Below, piece after piece: positions 1-7,851 of a stretch of 34,825 nucleotides of DNA (position 1 is its first letter; every line of letters starts with the position of its first letter). The notes below the pieces were generated by a model. The model worked only from the letters and a program-made list of their open reading frames with translations, made no database searches and was not told the origin of the DNA. The stretch is from NCBI GenBank assembly GCA_024691425.1, contig JAILNQ010000007.1:1-34825 (forward strand), in the 5' to 3' direction. The position numbers were made by a program, and so were the translations under genes. Source of the stretch: Lachnospiraceae bacterium (GTDB taxonomy: Bacteria > Bacillota > Clostridia > Lachnospirales > Lachnospiraceae).

Positions 1-1
1 A

Positions 2-1084
2 CTTGTTCTTATCGGCCATCTGCAGGGAGACTCGATCTTCACGTTCTCGCCGTATATCAAGCCTTTATGCGTATTCATTTTTTCATTTCATATGCCGATG
101 TTCTTCATCGTTACGGGAATTCTTCTGGCGATGAAGAATGAAGAGATAAAGCCTTTTAAAGATGTTGCAAAGACCAGGTTTCGTGGGATCATGATACCTT
201 ATTTCTGGTTTTCCTTCTTTTATCTGATATTTGTCGCTGTTGCGCTCATCAAAGGAGAAATCGCTCCGCAGACGCTGTATCTGAATATCTGGTATGTTCT
301 TTCCGGTTACGGGATGAACGTATTGTGGTTTCTTCCGGCGCTTTTTCTCGGGGAGATGTTGTTCATATTCACACGGAGGAAAATCAGAGAGGATCTGCCT
401 TTTGTTGCAGTAGTTGTGCTTTCGAATGCCATAGTATATCTGCTCGCATATTTTCTCAGGATAGCTGAATATCCTACTCCACTAACGGAGAGACTGCATG
501 AGTTTCTGTTAGTGCTGCTAAGGCCGGTTCTCGTATGCGGATTCATCACGATCGGCTATTACACGCACAGGCTTCTTGGAAAGGGAACAAGGCTAGGCGA
601 TTTCTTCAGATCGCCGCAACTGAATGAAAAAGGGAAAATAAGCGCAAAATACCGAATGGCTTATATAGTCCTTGCAATGATCCTTTTCGGTGCTGTTCTG
701 GCACTGTTTCAGATCAATAACGGAATCGATTTCCGTACGCTGGCATTCAGGAATGTTTTCTTCTTCTTTGTTTGCGCGCTTTCGGGAAGCTTCGGGATGA
801 TATGTCTTTGCATGGGGCTTCCGAGAATGTCGCTGCCGTGTTACTGGGGCATAGGTTCCCTGATCTTCATGGTCACTCATAATTCCCAGACTGTTCTGAC
901 ATTCGCACTGAAGATGGCCATGTATGCCAATCAGTATCTGACAAGGGCGCGGGGATACATCTGCTACCTGATCGTGATAACAGTGATCACGGCGTATTCA
1001 ACGTTCATGATTTTCATAATCCGCAGGTTTTTCCCGTTTATTATCGGGAAACCGTTCAGATCATCACTAAAGAATAAGGCTTAA
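2..1084 (+). CDS. Membrane acyltransferase (acyltransferase-3 family), 5'-truncated by window edge
   Basis: The reading frame is open from the first complete codon at position 2, with no stop before the ATG at 92. The upstream codons encode LVLIGHLQG...FSFHMPMFFIVTG, the typical N-terminal signature of acyltransferase-3 / fucose 4-O-acetylase-like integral membrane proteins, so the true start lies outside the window. About 360 residues are visible, with roughly nine or ten hydrophobic segments and a basic C-terminus. Family members move acetyl or other acyl groups onto exopolysaccharide, lipid or peptidoglycan sugars at the cytoplasmic membrane. The substrate cannot be told from sequence. The MgtC-like gene follows after 15 bases and is probably co-transcribed. 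The family call is firm; the acceptor is unknown. Confidence 0.8.
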   Translation, partial: LVLIGHLQGDSIFTFSPYIKPLCVFIFSFHMPMFFIVTGILLAMKNEEIKPFKDVAKTRFRGIMIPYFWFSFFYLIFVAVALIKGEIAPQTLYLNIWYVLSGYGMNVLWFLPALFLGEMLFIFTRRKIREDLPFVAVVVLSNAIVYLLAYFLRIAEYPTPLTERLHEFLLVLLRPVLVCGFITIGYYTHRLLGKGTRLGDFFRSPQLNEKGKISAKYRMAYIVLAMILFGAVLALFQINNGIDFRTLAFRNVFFFFVCALSGSFGMICLCMGLPRMSLPCYWGIGSLIFMVTHNSQTVLTFALKMAMYANQYLTRARGYICYLIVITVITAYSTFMIFIIRRFFPFIIGKPFRSSLKNKA

Positions 1085-1099
1085 AGGAGTGTATTATTT

Positions 1100-1792
1100 A
1101 TGGAAAAAATCATAACGCTCAACGATCTGGTGTATCTTTTCAGAATCTTCCTTGCCATTCTGGCAGGTGCCGTCATAGGTTATGAGAGAGAGCAGCGGTA
1201 CAAAGTCGCGGGGCTCCGTACTCATATACTGATATCGATGGCAGCGGCGCTCATGATGATCATATCTAAATATGCATTTTTCGATGTCCTTCGGGATTAT
1301 GAAATGGCAGGAATCAGAGTGGACGTTTCCAGGGTTGCGGCCGGTATCATCGCCGGAATGGGTATTCTTTCGGGAGGAATTGTTTTCATCGGAAAGAGAG
1401 GAAATGTTTCGGGAGTGACCACGGCTGCCGGTATATGGGCAACTATCGGCATAGGTATGGTAATAGGCTCCGGTATGTATGCAGTAGGTATCGGATCCGT
1501 GATATTCGTAGAGATAGTCCAGATCATGCTTCACCATGATTTTTCCGATTACAGGCATCAGATAAATGCATCTGTTTCATTTGAGCTGAACGACATGGAA
1601 TGCGGATATGCTGAGCTTGAAAAAAAGCTGAAACAGCAAAATGCCAAGATGTCTTCGATCAAATGGGAAAAACAGCCGGACGGCACTGCACTGCTCAGGT
1701 GTTACATTTCGTTTGATAACAGAAGCAAGAGGGAAGAAATCGTAAGCTTTCTGAATGGGATTGAAGAAGTGAAGAGTTTCGAACTTCCTTAA
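1100..1792 (+). CDS. MgtC/SapB family membrane protein
   Basis: This 230-residue protein has four or five transmembrane segments in its first ~145 residues, followed by a soluble C-terminal domain that looks ACT-like. Family signatures are GYEREQR near residue 28, R-T-H-I-L-I-S near 40, and the glycine-rich stretch AAGIIAGMGILSGGIVF followed by VSGVTTAAGIWA. MgtC homologues are linked to magnesium limitation, virulence and, in Salmonella, control of the F-ATP synthase. In Firmicutes the role is usually unassigned. An AAGGAG ribosome site lies at 1084-1089, ten bases before the ATG. No clear terminator is visible after the stop. A tRNA gene with its own promoter follows. Confidence 0.87.
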   Translation: MEKIITLNDLVYLFRIFLAILAGAVIGYEREQRYKVAGLRTHILISMAAALMMIISKYAFFDVLRDYEMAGIRVDVSRVAAGIIAGMGILSGGIVFIGKRGNVSGVTTAAGIWATIGIGMVIGSGMYAVGIGSVIFVEIVQIMLHHDFSDYRHQINASVSFELNDMECGYAELEKKLKQQNAKMSSIKWEKQPDGTALLRCYISFDNRSKREEIVSFLNGIEEVKSFELP

Positions 1793-1817
1793 AGATGCTG
1801 AGCATGGATGTTCAATG

Positions 1818-1846
1818 TTGACGGTTAGGAGATATTTGTATATAAT
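1818..1846 (+). promoter_or_regulatory. Promoter of tRNA-Ser
   Basis: A TTGACG -35 box (1818-1823) and a perfect TATAAT -10 box (1841-1846) are separated by 17 bases. The tRNA 5' end is 49 bases beyond the -10 box, which fits a short precursor leader. Seen directly in sequence; activity is inferred. Confidence 0.8.
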
Positions 1847-1894
1847 CACGTGGTAATCAGGGCAAGACATTAATTATCTGCCTTGTAAATAAAT

Positions 1895-1980
1895 GCAGAC
1901 GTATCGAAGTGGTCATAACGGGGCGCACTCGAAATGCGTTTGCCCTCCGGGGCACGAGGGTTCGAATCCCTCCGTCTGCG
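1895..1980 (+). tRNA. tRNA-Ser (anticodon CGA)
   Basis: The 86-nt gene folds into a class II cloverleaf. The acceptor stem pairs GCAGACG (1895-1901) with CGTCTGC (1973-1979), followed by discriminator G at 1980. The anticodon stem pairs 1923-1927 with 1935-1939 around loop CTCGAAA, giving anticodon CGA at 1930-1932, which reads UCG serine codons. A long variable arm, GCCC-TCCG-GGGC (1942-1953), is typical of serine tRNAs. The T arm is GAGGG-TTCGAAT-CCCTC (1956-1972). The 3' CCA is not encoded (GTAA follows), so it must be added after transcription. Confidence 0.96.
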
Positions 1981-1985
1981 TAATG

Positions 1986-2020
1986 AAAAAACAGGATACC
2001 GAAAGGTACCCTGTTTTTTT
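1986..2020. terminator. Bidirectional intrinsic terminator between tRNA-Ser and the LRR gene
   Basis: The stem pairs ACAGGATACC (1991-2000) with GGTACCCTGT (2005-2014) around a GAAA loop, with one A/C mismatch. A run of T follows at 2014-2020 and a run of A precedes at 1986-1991. It therefore has the required U-tract on both strands and can end both the tRNA transcript and the convergent surface-protein transcript. Confidence 0.87.
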
Positions 2021-2053
2021 GTACATAATGGGATTCGAACAATCCCTCCGCCT

Positions 2054-5000
2054 TCAGTTAAACAAGTTCCGCCACCACCACAGGATTCCTTTGGCTCCGA
2101 TCGTAAACGTGATGGTCTTTGTTCCGCCGTAGTTGCCGGTTCCCCTTACAAGTACCGTTGCTTTTCCTTTGTTGACGTTGTTCGTGTAACTGCTCTCTAT
2201 AAAATCAAACGTCACATCATTGACGGCTTTTCCGCCCGATTTCCAGCTGATATCGCTTTGGGACAGTTTCACCGCTTTTCCGGTATAGGTCTTAGGATCA
2301 AGGGAGGCTGTCAGCTTGCCGATGTCCTGTGCTGCGATTGTATAGCTTCCCGTGACGGAACCGGTATAAGTGCTTTCCTTGCTCTGTACCGTGAGATAGA
2401 CCGTATCTCCAGCACCCAGAGTCTCTTTATCTCCGATCACGTTAAGTCCTGCTTCATCTTTTGTGTAGCGGATGTTCTTATCATCATAATCCTTTCCGGC
2501 TTTCAGCGCTTTTCCATCAGGTCCGAGGACCGTGATCTTCTTTGTCTTCCAGTTTCCTTCCTTTTCCTTGTATACAACGGCATTTGCTACCACCTGACAG
2601 TTATTGAGGTTTGCCGGTACGATCTTGAATAACTTATCCGCCTTCCCTGCAAAGTTGCCTTTCCCTGTAACGGTTACCGTCGGCCGGCTCGTCGTGGATG
2701 CTGTCGTTATCGCTGAATTATTGGAAATTTTTACGGTATAGTCTTGTCCCTCCTTGAGAGTTGTCCCGTTGAATGTTATAGCTGCTACTGGCTTTACACC
2801 GGAGCCTGTATAAGGATACTCATAAGGATCAGCCTGATCCAGTGAGATCATCTCTGCCGTGAGCGCGGCGGGTTTGATCGTAAAGGTCTTGCTCACGCTT
2901 CCAGTATAGCCGCCTTTTCCTTTGATGATCACCTTGGCTTTGCCTGCGTTTATGTTTTTCTCATAGTCCAGTTCGTAGTCCGTGCCTTTCGTAAGCCCTG
3001 CCACAACCGGCTCCGGTTTCTGCTCAGCTCCGTTATACACACAGTCACCAGGTGCTGCGATCGCAACCTTATTGATCGCGGTTCCCGTAATCTTAAAGGT
3101 CAGCGTCAGGTCTCCGACATATCCCTTTTCCTCGACCCCGTGGACCGTTACCTTTGCGGTTCCAGGATATATGTTGTCGGAATAATCTGCATTTTCTACC
3201 ACATAATCTACTCCCTTTTTCAAAGCATTCGCGCCGTCCCGGATGACTAGCTTTGTCTCATCCAATGTGATGGGATTTCCGTTATTATATGGCTGATCCT
3301 TGATCTTATCCGCCTTTAAGGAGCTCATCAGTTTACTTTTCGGGTTAGCGATCACATAGGTGATTTTCTTTTCTCCCTGATAGTTACCGATTCCTGTGAT
3401 CTTGACGTAGTATGTCCCCGGCTCGGTCGGAAGACAATAGTCACTGCAGAACCGATCCGAATAGTAGCAGATCGTGAAATCCTTATCTATCTTTAAGGTC
3501 ATTCCGTTATAGGTGATCTTAGGTACCGGCATCTGTTCTTTTTGTGTATACTTTGCGGTCGCAGGCATTGAGAAGGACACATCACCGGCACTAATATCCT
3601 TTTTTAGGATTTTGAAACTGTCCGCTTCTTTTCCGCTATAGTTTCCCTTCCCGGTGATGGTAAATGCAGCCATGCCGGCATTCGTATTGTTCACATATGT
3701 GATCGTATAATCTTTCTTCTCTTCTAAATGTGTGGATCCGAAATAAACATTCAGAGCCGGCTTGATCGCTTTTCCGGTATAGGTCTGCGCACTTACTGCA
3801 TCATGCGTAAAACCTGCCCCTTCCTGGGGATCATAGAAATCGCTGCGGATCGCTGTTCCGTTAGCGATCGATGTGATTTCCTGTCCTGTTTCCGAATTAA
3901 TCCAAGTCTTTCCGTCATGGTTTGGAAGATTACATGATTGCAAGGCGTAGTTAACAACTTTGCGGAAACCGCTGCAATCACTAAAAGCATCTTCCCCGAT
4001 CGCCGTCACACTGTCCGGGATCGTCAGGATTCCCGTTAAGCCGCTGCAGTTGTAAAAAGCATCATCCTCGATCACCGTCACACTGTTAGGGATCGTCAGG
4101 TTTCCGGTAAAGCTGCTGCAGCAACCAAATGCAGAGTCCTTGATAGTCAACACACTGTCAGGGATAGTCAGGGATCCGGTAAAGCCGTTGCAGTTCCAAA
4201 AAGCAGAATCCCCGATCGTCGTCACGCTGTCCCCGATCGTCAGGCCTCTGGTAAAGCCTCTGCAGTTATAAAAAGCATAACCGCCGATTGTTGTTACGCT
4301 GTCAGGGATCGTCAGGGATCCGGTAAAGCCGTTGCAGTAATAAAATGCCCTTTCTCCGATCGTTGTCACACTGTCTCCGATCGTCAGGTTTCCCGTAAAG
4401 CCTTTGCAGATAAAAAATGCATTTTTCCCGATTGTCGTCACGCTGTCTCCGATCGTCAGGTTTCCGGTAAAGCCTTCGCAGTTATCAAATGCAGAATCCC
4501 CGATCGTCGTCACACTGTCAGGGATAGTCAGGCTTCCGGTAAAGCCGTCGCAGTTATAAAAAGCAGAATCCCCGATCGTCGTCACACTGTCAGGGATAGT
4601 CAGGCTTCCGGTAAAGCTGTTGCAGTTCCAAAAAGCAGAATCCCCGATCGTCGTCACACTATCAGGGATCGTCAGGGATCCCGTAAAGCCGTCGCAGTTA
4701 TAAAATGCTTCTGTCCCGATCGTTGTCACACTTTCACCGATCGTCAGGTTTCCGGTAAAGCCAGCGCATCTATTAAAAGCAGAATCCCCGATCGTCGTCA
4801 CACTGTCCGGGATTGTTAGGTTTCCGGTAAAACCGTCGCAATGAAAAGCATGATCCCCGATCGCTGTTACGCTGTCCGGGATCGTCAGGGATCCCGTAAA
4901 GCCTCTGCAGTAACCAAATGCATAATTGCCGATCGTCGTCACACTGTCCGGGATCGTCAGGGATCCTATAAAGCTGTCGCAGTTATAAAATGCATGTTTT

Positions 5001-6373
5001 CCGATCGTCTTTACATTGTCACCTATCGTCAGGCTACCCGTAAAGCCGTCGCAGTCATCAAAAGCATAATCCCCGATCGCCGTCACGTCTTTACCTTCGA
5101 TCTTATCCGGAATGACCAGATTCCCTTCGGGTGCTCCTTCCCATCCGATTATCCTTATCGTGCCATCATTAAGTTCATCATATTCCAATTTATAATGGGC
5201 GTGTGGATCGGGCTCATATGCACTTACATCACTGCGGATCGCAGTGCCGTTTCTGATGGATGTGATCTCCTGCCCTGCTGTATTTTTCCAAGTCAGACCG
5301 GCGGAGATCGGAAGTGTGCACTCCTGATCTGAGCGGTTAACGACTTTTTGTAAACCTTTGCAGTTTTTAAAAGCATTATCCCCGATCGTCGTCACACTGT
5401 CCGGGATAGTCAGGGTACCCGTAAAGCCGCTGCAGCCAGAAAATGCATACCTTGCTATACTCGTCACGCTTGTTGGAATCATCAATTTCCCTGTAAAGTT
5501 ACAACCGGAAAAAGCGCTGATCCCGATTGTATTTACATGGTCTCCTATCGTAAGGGTTCCTGTAAAGCCGCTGCAGTTATTAAATGCACCGCCCCCGATT
5601 GTTGTCACACTGTCCGGGATGGTCAGGTTTCCTGTAAAGCGGCAATTCAGAAATGCATTATCCCCAATTGTCGTCACACTGTCTCCGATCGTCAGGCTTT
5701 CAGTAATGCCATAGCAGTAACTAAATGCATGATTCCCGATTGTCGTCACACTGTTCGGTATCGCCAGGCTTCCTGTAAACCCTTCGCAACCAGAAAACGC
5801 AAAATTCCCGATTGTCGTCACACTGTTCGGTATCGTCAGACTTCCTGTGAAGCCGCTGCAGTTAGAAAATGCATAATCCCCGATTACAGTTACTGTTTTT
5901 TCGTTGATTTTGTCCGGAATGACCAGTTCACCGGTTTTATCCCCGGTGCATCCTGTTATTTTGATCGTGCCATCATCAAGTTCTTCATATGTCAGCTCGT
6001 AGCTAGCGCCGTTCGGGAGATAATTGCAATCATACTGCTCACTTTCTATTTCGTTCTCTTCTAGAAGGTCTTCACCTTCCGGCAGTTGTTCATCGCCTGC
6101 AGGATCCATCGGCATGGCGGCATTAAACTCTTCCTCTTCATATTCCTCGCAAGGTTCCGCCTCGTTTTCTGCAGGAATATTCTCTTCCGGGACGACAGCT
6201 TTTTCTACAGAGCCCGCTTCTGCCGGATCACCTTCTGTAGCATCTTCTTCCGCTGACACGGTATTCTCCGGAGCACTTACCTCCTCAGCCATAACAGTCA
6301 TTACCTGAGTATTACACACCAGCGTCAGACTGATCAGTATAGTAACAACGCGCTTAAGGTTTATTTTTTTCAT
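2054..6373 (-). CDS. Secreted BspA-like leucine-rich-repeat surface protein with Ig-like modules
   Basis: This 1439-residue protein is probably an adhesin or carbohydrate/host-binding surface protein; the ligand is unknown. It opens with a Sec signal peptide (residues 1-29, cut likely after VMA) and an acidic Glu/Pro-rich linker to ~120. Two LRR_5 (BspA/TpLRR) blocks follow. Block 1 spans residues 124-340 with 8 units, block 2 spans 394-802 with 16 units, mostly of 24 residues with the core LTIPDSVTTIGDSAF. Each block starts with a Y-L-Y-EL-DGTI module and ends with a cap containing GQEITSI-NGTAIRSD. Seven Ig-like modules of the G-x-DY...G-K-G-NY-x-G type fill 855-1439. The tail ends WWWRNLFN with no LPXTG, so anchoring is unclear. 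A GGGAG/AAGGA site precedes the start, and the gene has its own promoter. Confidence 0.93.
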   Translation of the reverse strand: MKKINLKRVVTILISLTLVCNTQVMTVMAEEVSAPENTVSAEEDATEGDPAEAGSVEKAVVPEENIPAENEAEPCEEYEEEEFNAAMPMDPAGDEQLPEGEDLLEENEIESEQYDCNYLPNGASYELTYEELDDGTIKITGCTGDKTGELVIPDKINEKTVTVIGDYAFSNCSGFTGSLTIPNSVTTIGNFAFSGCEGFTGSLAIPNSVTTIGNHAFSYCYGITESLTIGDSVTTIGDNAFLNCRFTGNLTIPDSVTTIGGGAFNNCSGFTGTLTIGDHVNTIGISAFSGCNFTGKLMIPTSVTSIARYAFSGCSGFTGTLTIPDSVTTIGDNAFKNCKGLQKVVNRSDQECTLPISAGLTWKNTAGQEITSIRNGTAIRSDVSAYEPDPHAHYKLEYDELNDGTIRIIGWEGAPEGNLVIPDKIEGKDVTAIGDYAFDDCDGFTGSLTIGDNVKTIGKHAFYNCDSFIGSLTIPDSVTTIGNYAFGYCRGFTGSLTIPDSVTAIGDHAFHCDGFTGNLTIPDSVTTIGDSAFNRCAGFTGNLTIGESVTTIGTEAFYNCDGFTGSLTIPDSVTTIGDSAFWNCNSFTGSLTIPDSVTTIGDSAFYNCDGFTGSLTIPDSVTTIGDSAFDNCEGFTGNLTIGDSVTTIGKNAFFICKGFTGNLTIGDSVTTIGERAFYYCNGFTGSLTIPDSVTTIGGYAFYNCRGFTRGLTIGDSVTTIGDSAFWNCNGFTGSLTIPDSVLTIKDSAFGCCSSFTGNLTIPNSVTVIEDDAFYNCSGLTGILTIPDSVTAIGEDAFSDCSGFRKVVNYALQSCNLPNHDGKTWINSETGQEITSIANGTAIRSDFYDPQEGAGFTHDAVSAQTYTGKAIKPALNVYFGSTHLEEKKDYTITYVNNTNAGMAAFTITGKGNYSGKEADSFKILKKDISAGDVSFSMPATAKYTQKEQMPVPKITYNGMTLKIDKDFTICYYSDRFCSDYCLPTEPGTYYVKITGIGNYQGEKKITYVIANPKSKLMSSLKADKIKDQPYNNGNPITLDETKLVIRDGANALKKGVDYVVENADYSDNIYPGTAKVTVHGVEEKGYVGDLTLTFKITGTAINKVAIAAPGDCVYNGAEQKPEPVVAGLTKGTDYELDYEKNINAGKAKVIIKGKGGYTGSVSKTFTIKPAALTAEMISLDQADPYEYPYTGSGVKPVAAITFNGTTLKEGQDYTVKISNNSAITTASTTSRPTVTVTGKGNFAGKADKLFKIVPANLNNCQVVANAVVYKEKEGNWKTKKITVLGPDGKALKAGKDYDDKNIRYTKDEAGLNVIGDKETLGAGDTVYLTVQSKESTYTGSVTGSYTIAAQDIGKLTASLDPKTYTGKAVKLSQSDISWKSGGKAVNDVTFDFIESSYTNNVNKGKATVLVRGTGNYGGTKTITFTIGAKGILWWWRNLFN
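3968..5044 (-). repeat. 72-bp tandem LRR repeats, block 2 (units 2-16)
   Basis: Fifteen in-frame repeats of 72 bp (one of 69 bp) encode the larger solenoid block of the surface protein. Three neighbouring units (about 4460-4680) are almost identical at nucleotide level, for example the copies in which CCGGT falls at 4536 and 4608, exactly 72 bases apart. Such identity suggests recent unit duplication and possible copy-number variation. Confidence 0.9.
5354..5851 (-). repeat. 72-bp tandem LRR repeats, block 1 (units 2-8)
   Basis: Seven in-frame repeats, five of 24 residues and two of 23, encode the shorter solenoid block. The units are more divergent from each other than those in block 2, suggesting that this block is older or has not recently expanded. 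Confidence 0.85.
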
Positions 6374-6435
6374 ATCCTTATCTCTCCCGCTTTATAGAAA
6401 AAACACGCCGCCTATATATTTAGGTTCTTGAGGAT

Positions 6436-6464
6436 ATTGTATTCCTTGATTTATTAATTAGCAA
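6436..6464 (-). promoter_or_regulatory. Promoter of the LRR surface-protein gene
   Basis: On the minus strand TTGCTA (6459-6464) and TACAAT (6436-6441) are spaced by exactly 17 bases. Transcription would start near 6429, giving a 5' leader of about 55 bases. No operator was recognised. Confidence 0.65.
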
Positions 6465-6479
6465 ATAAACGTTTTACAT

Positions 6480-6762
6480 TTCGTATCGGACTTTTGCAGT
6501 TCCAAAGGAGCGGATTATGACAAGGACGGCCACAAAAATAACTGGTGGACGGACAAGGACTATGAGGCATTCCAGAACCGAGTTGCTAAGCTTGTTGCAT
6601 GGTATGACGGATTTGTTCCGATGGAAGGTATTAAATATTCCGGCGCATTATCTGCGTATAAACGCAACCCTCGCCCAGTTTGAAGATTTCGTCAGATTCT
6701 ACGGAATCTCGGAGGGCGACGGCATGTATATCGCTCCAAAAGACCGCGTGGCAGTCCGGTAA
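6480..6762 (+). pseudogene. Remnant of an M13 family (PepO/neprilysin-like) metallopeptidase
   Basis: Two pieces of one peptidase lie in different frames. In the frame of position 6510 the codons read GADYDKDGHKNNWWTDKDYEAFQ..., matching the segment just after the HExxH helix of M13 enzymes (consensus like FDxxGxxYDKDGNxxxWWT). In the frame ending at 6762 they read AHYLRINATLAQFEDF...EGDGMYIAPKDRVAV, the conserved M13 C-terminus. The region between them, which should carry the third zinc ligand motif (GENIAD), is missing, with the join near 6640-6660. The HExxH motif itself is also absent: ATCGGA at 6485-6490, which could be the IG just before it, runs directly into the downstream segment. 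The protein cannot be active. A terminator follows the stop, probably the original gene's own. The 81-codon open frame at 6517-6762 is not a new gene. Confidence 0.8.
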
Positions 6763-6794
6763 ATCCATTACTGACTTTCGCATATTCTATGCAG

Positions 6795-6828
6795 AAAAAC
6801 CATCCGTAAACCAACGGGTGGTTTTTTT
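6795..6828 (+). terminator. Intrinsic terminator after the peptidase remnant
   Basis: AAAAACCATCCG (6795-6806) pairs with CGGGTGGTTTTT (6815-6826) with one wobble, and the T run continues to 6828. It sits 33 bases after the remnant's stop codon and just before the next operon's promoter, insulating the two. Confidence 0.85.
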
Positions 6829-6836
6829 GTGTTTTA

Positions 6837-6865
6837 TTGTAAATAATCTCTCTATCTTGTATAAT
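6837..6865 (+). promoter_or_regulatory. Promoter of the exonuclease-trmB-...-recR operon
   Basis: TTGTAA (6837-6842) and a perfect TATAAT (6860-6865) are 17 bases apart. Transcription should start near 6872, about 20 bases before the first start codon. No other convincing promoter was seen in the next 9 kb of closely spaced genes, so this may drive much of the run. Confidence 0.78.
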
Positions 6866-6894
6866 TATATGGATTATGTACTTCGGAGAAAATG

Positions 6895-7851
6895 ATGCAT
6901 TACATAGTTTTTGATCTTGAATGGAACCAGGCCGACGGCAAGCTGGGACACGAAGGCGGGCTCCCTTTTGAAATAGTGGAAATAGGCGCAGTTAAGCTGA
7001 ACCGCCGCATGCAGATAGTGGACAGATTCGAGGAGGTTGTAAAGCCTAAGATTTATCCGCATATGCATTTCATGACTTCGAAAATCATTCAGCTCAACAA
7101 GCAGGAGCTTGAAAACGGCAAGCCTTTCCCGGAAGTAATGGAACACTTCTTGAAGTGGTGCGGAAGCCACTACCGGTTCTGTATCTGGGGAACCCTTGAT
7201 ATTACGGAGCTTCAGCGCAACATGTGCTATTACGGGATGGACGAGCTTACGAAAAAGCCGCTTCCGTTTCTTGATGTTCAGAAGCTCTATAGCCTTGCTT
7301 ATGAAGACGGAAAAACAAGGCGCGCGCTCGAATACGCCGTTGATGAGCTGAACATTGCAAAAGACGAGCCGTTTCACAGGGCGAACAATGACGCATATTA
7401 TACCGCGAAGGTACTTGAGCAGATCCATAAAAACCATACGGATGTGGAAAGCTATCTGTCCTTTGACCTGTTCATGCTTCCGCAGGATAAACGTGATGAG
7501 ATCAAGATAAGGTTCAAAACATATTCAAAATACATTTCAAGAGAGTTTCCGGACAAGACTGAAGCCATGGCAGACAAAATGGTGTCTTCCACGAAGTGCT
7601 GCGTATGCGGCCGGCAGACAAAGAAAGCCATAAAATGGTTTTCCGTGAACGGCCGGCACTATTACTATGTCGGAATCTGCAAGAAGCATGGATTCGTAAA
7701 GGCCAAAGTCAGAATGAAGAAGGCCGATGACGGCAACGTGTTCGTAGTAAAGACTATGAAGATAGTTGATCAGGACAGCGTTGATGCGATAAGAGAAAAA
7801 CAGGAAAAACTGCGTGCCCAGAGAGCGGAACGCAGGCATAAAGAAGGATGA
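6895..7851 (+). CDS. DEDDh 3'-5' exonuclease with C-terminal zinc-finger-like domain
   Basis: A 318-residue protein of the DnaQ-like exonuclease superfamily. Visible catalytic residues are D7 and E9 (FDLEWNQ), D102 (GTLDITEL), and H161 and D166 (HRANNDAYY), the DEDDh set for two-metal hydrolysis of RNA or DNA 3' ends. Residues 235-265 hold CCVCGR...ICKKHG, probably a zinc-binding element, and the C-terminus is highly basic, fitting nucleic-acid contact. Substrate is unknown; KapD-like and small-RNA exonucleases are the nearest families. Two ATGs occur at 6892 and 6895. The GGAG at 6885-6888 is three bases from the first and six from the second, so the second is preferred. The stop overlaps the trmB start by four bases. 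Confidence 0.85.
   Translation: MHYIVFDLEWNQADGKLGHEGGLPFEIVEIGAVKLNRRMQIVDRFEEVVKPKIYPHMHFMTSKIIQLNKQELENGKPFPEVMEHFLKWCGSHYRFCIWGTLDITELQRNMCYYGMDELTKKPLPFLDVQKLYSLAYEDGKTRRALEYAVDELNIAKDEPFHRANNDAYYTAKVLEQIHKNHTDVESYLSFDLFMLPQDKRDEIKIRFKTYSKYISREFPDKTEAMADKMVSSTKCCVCGRQTKKAIKWFSVNGRHYYYVGICKKHGFVKAKVRMKKADDGNVFVVKTMKIVDQDSVDAIREKQEKLRAQRAERRHKEG

Noticed and set aside
1934-2632. A 232-codon plus-strand open frame
   Set aside because: It runs through the tRNA, the terminator and antisense of the LRR gene's 3' end; there is no ribosome site or recognisable protein.
3968-5851. Regular 72-bp repeats resembling a CRISPR or satellite array
   Set aside because: They are in frame, encode LRR_5 units with the constant LTIPDSVTTIG core, and have no repeat-spacer structure.
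4841-6064. Open frames on the plus strand with repeated IPDRRHTVRDRQ-like sequence
   Set aside because: They are antisense shadows of the LRR repeats, lack ribosome sites, and owe their repetitiveness to the real gene on the other strand.
6517-6762. An 81-residue protein as a genuine small gene
   Set aside because: Its second half is the M13 peptidase C-terminus and its first half is the same peptidase read out of frame, so it is pseudogene sequence.
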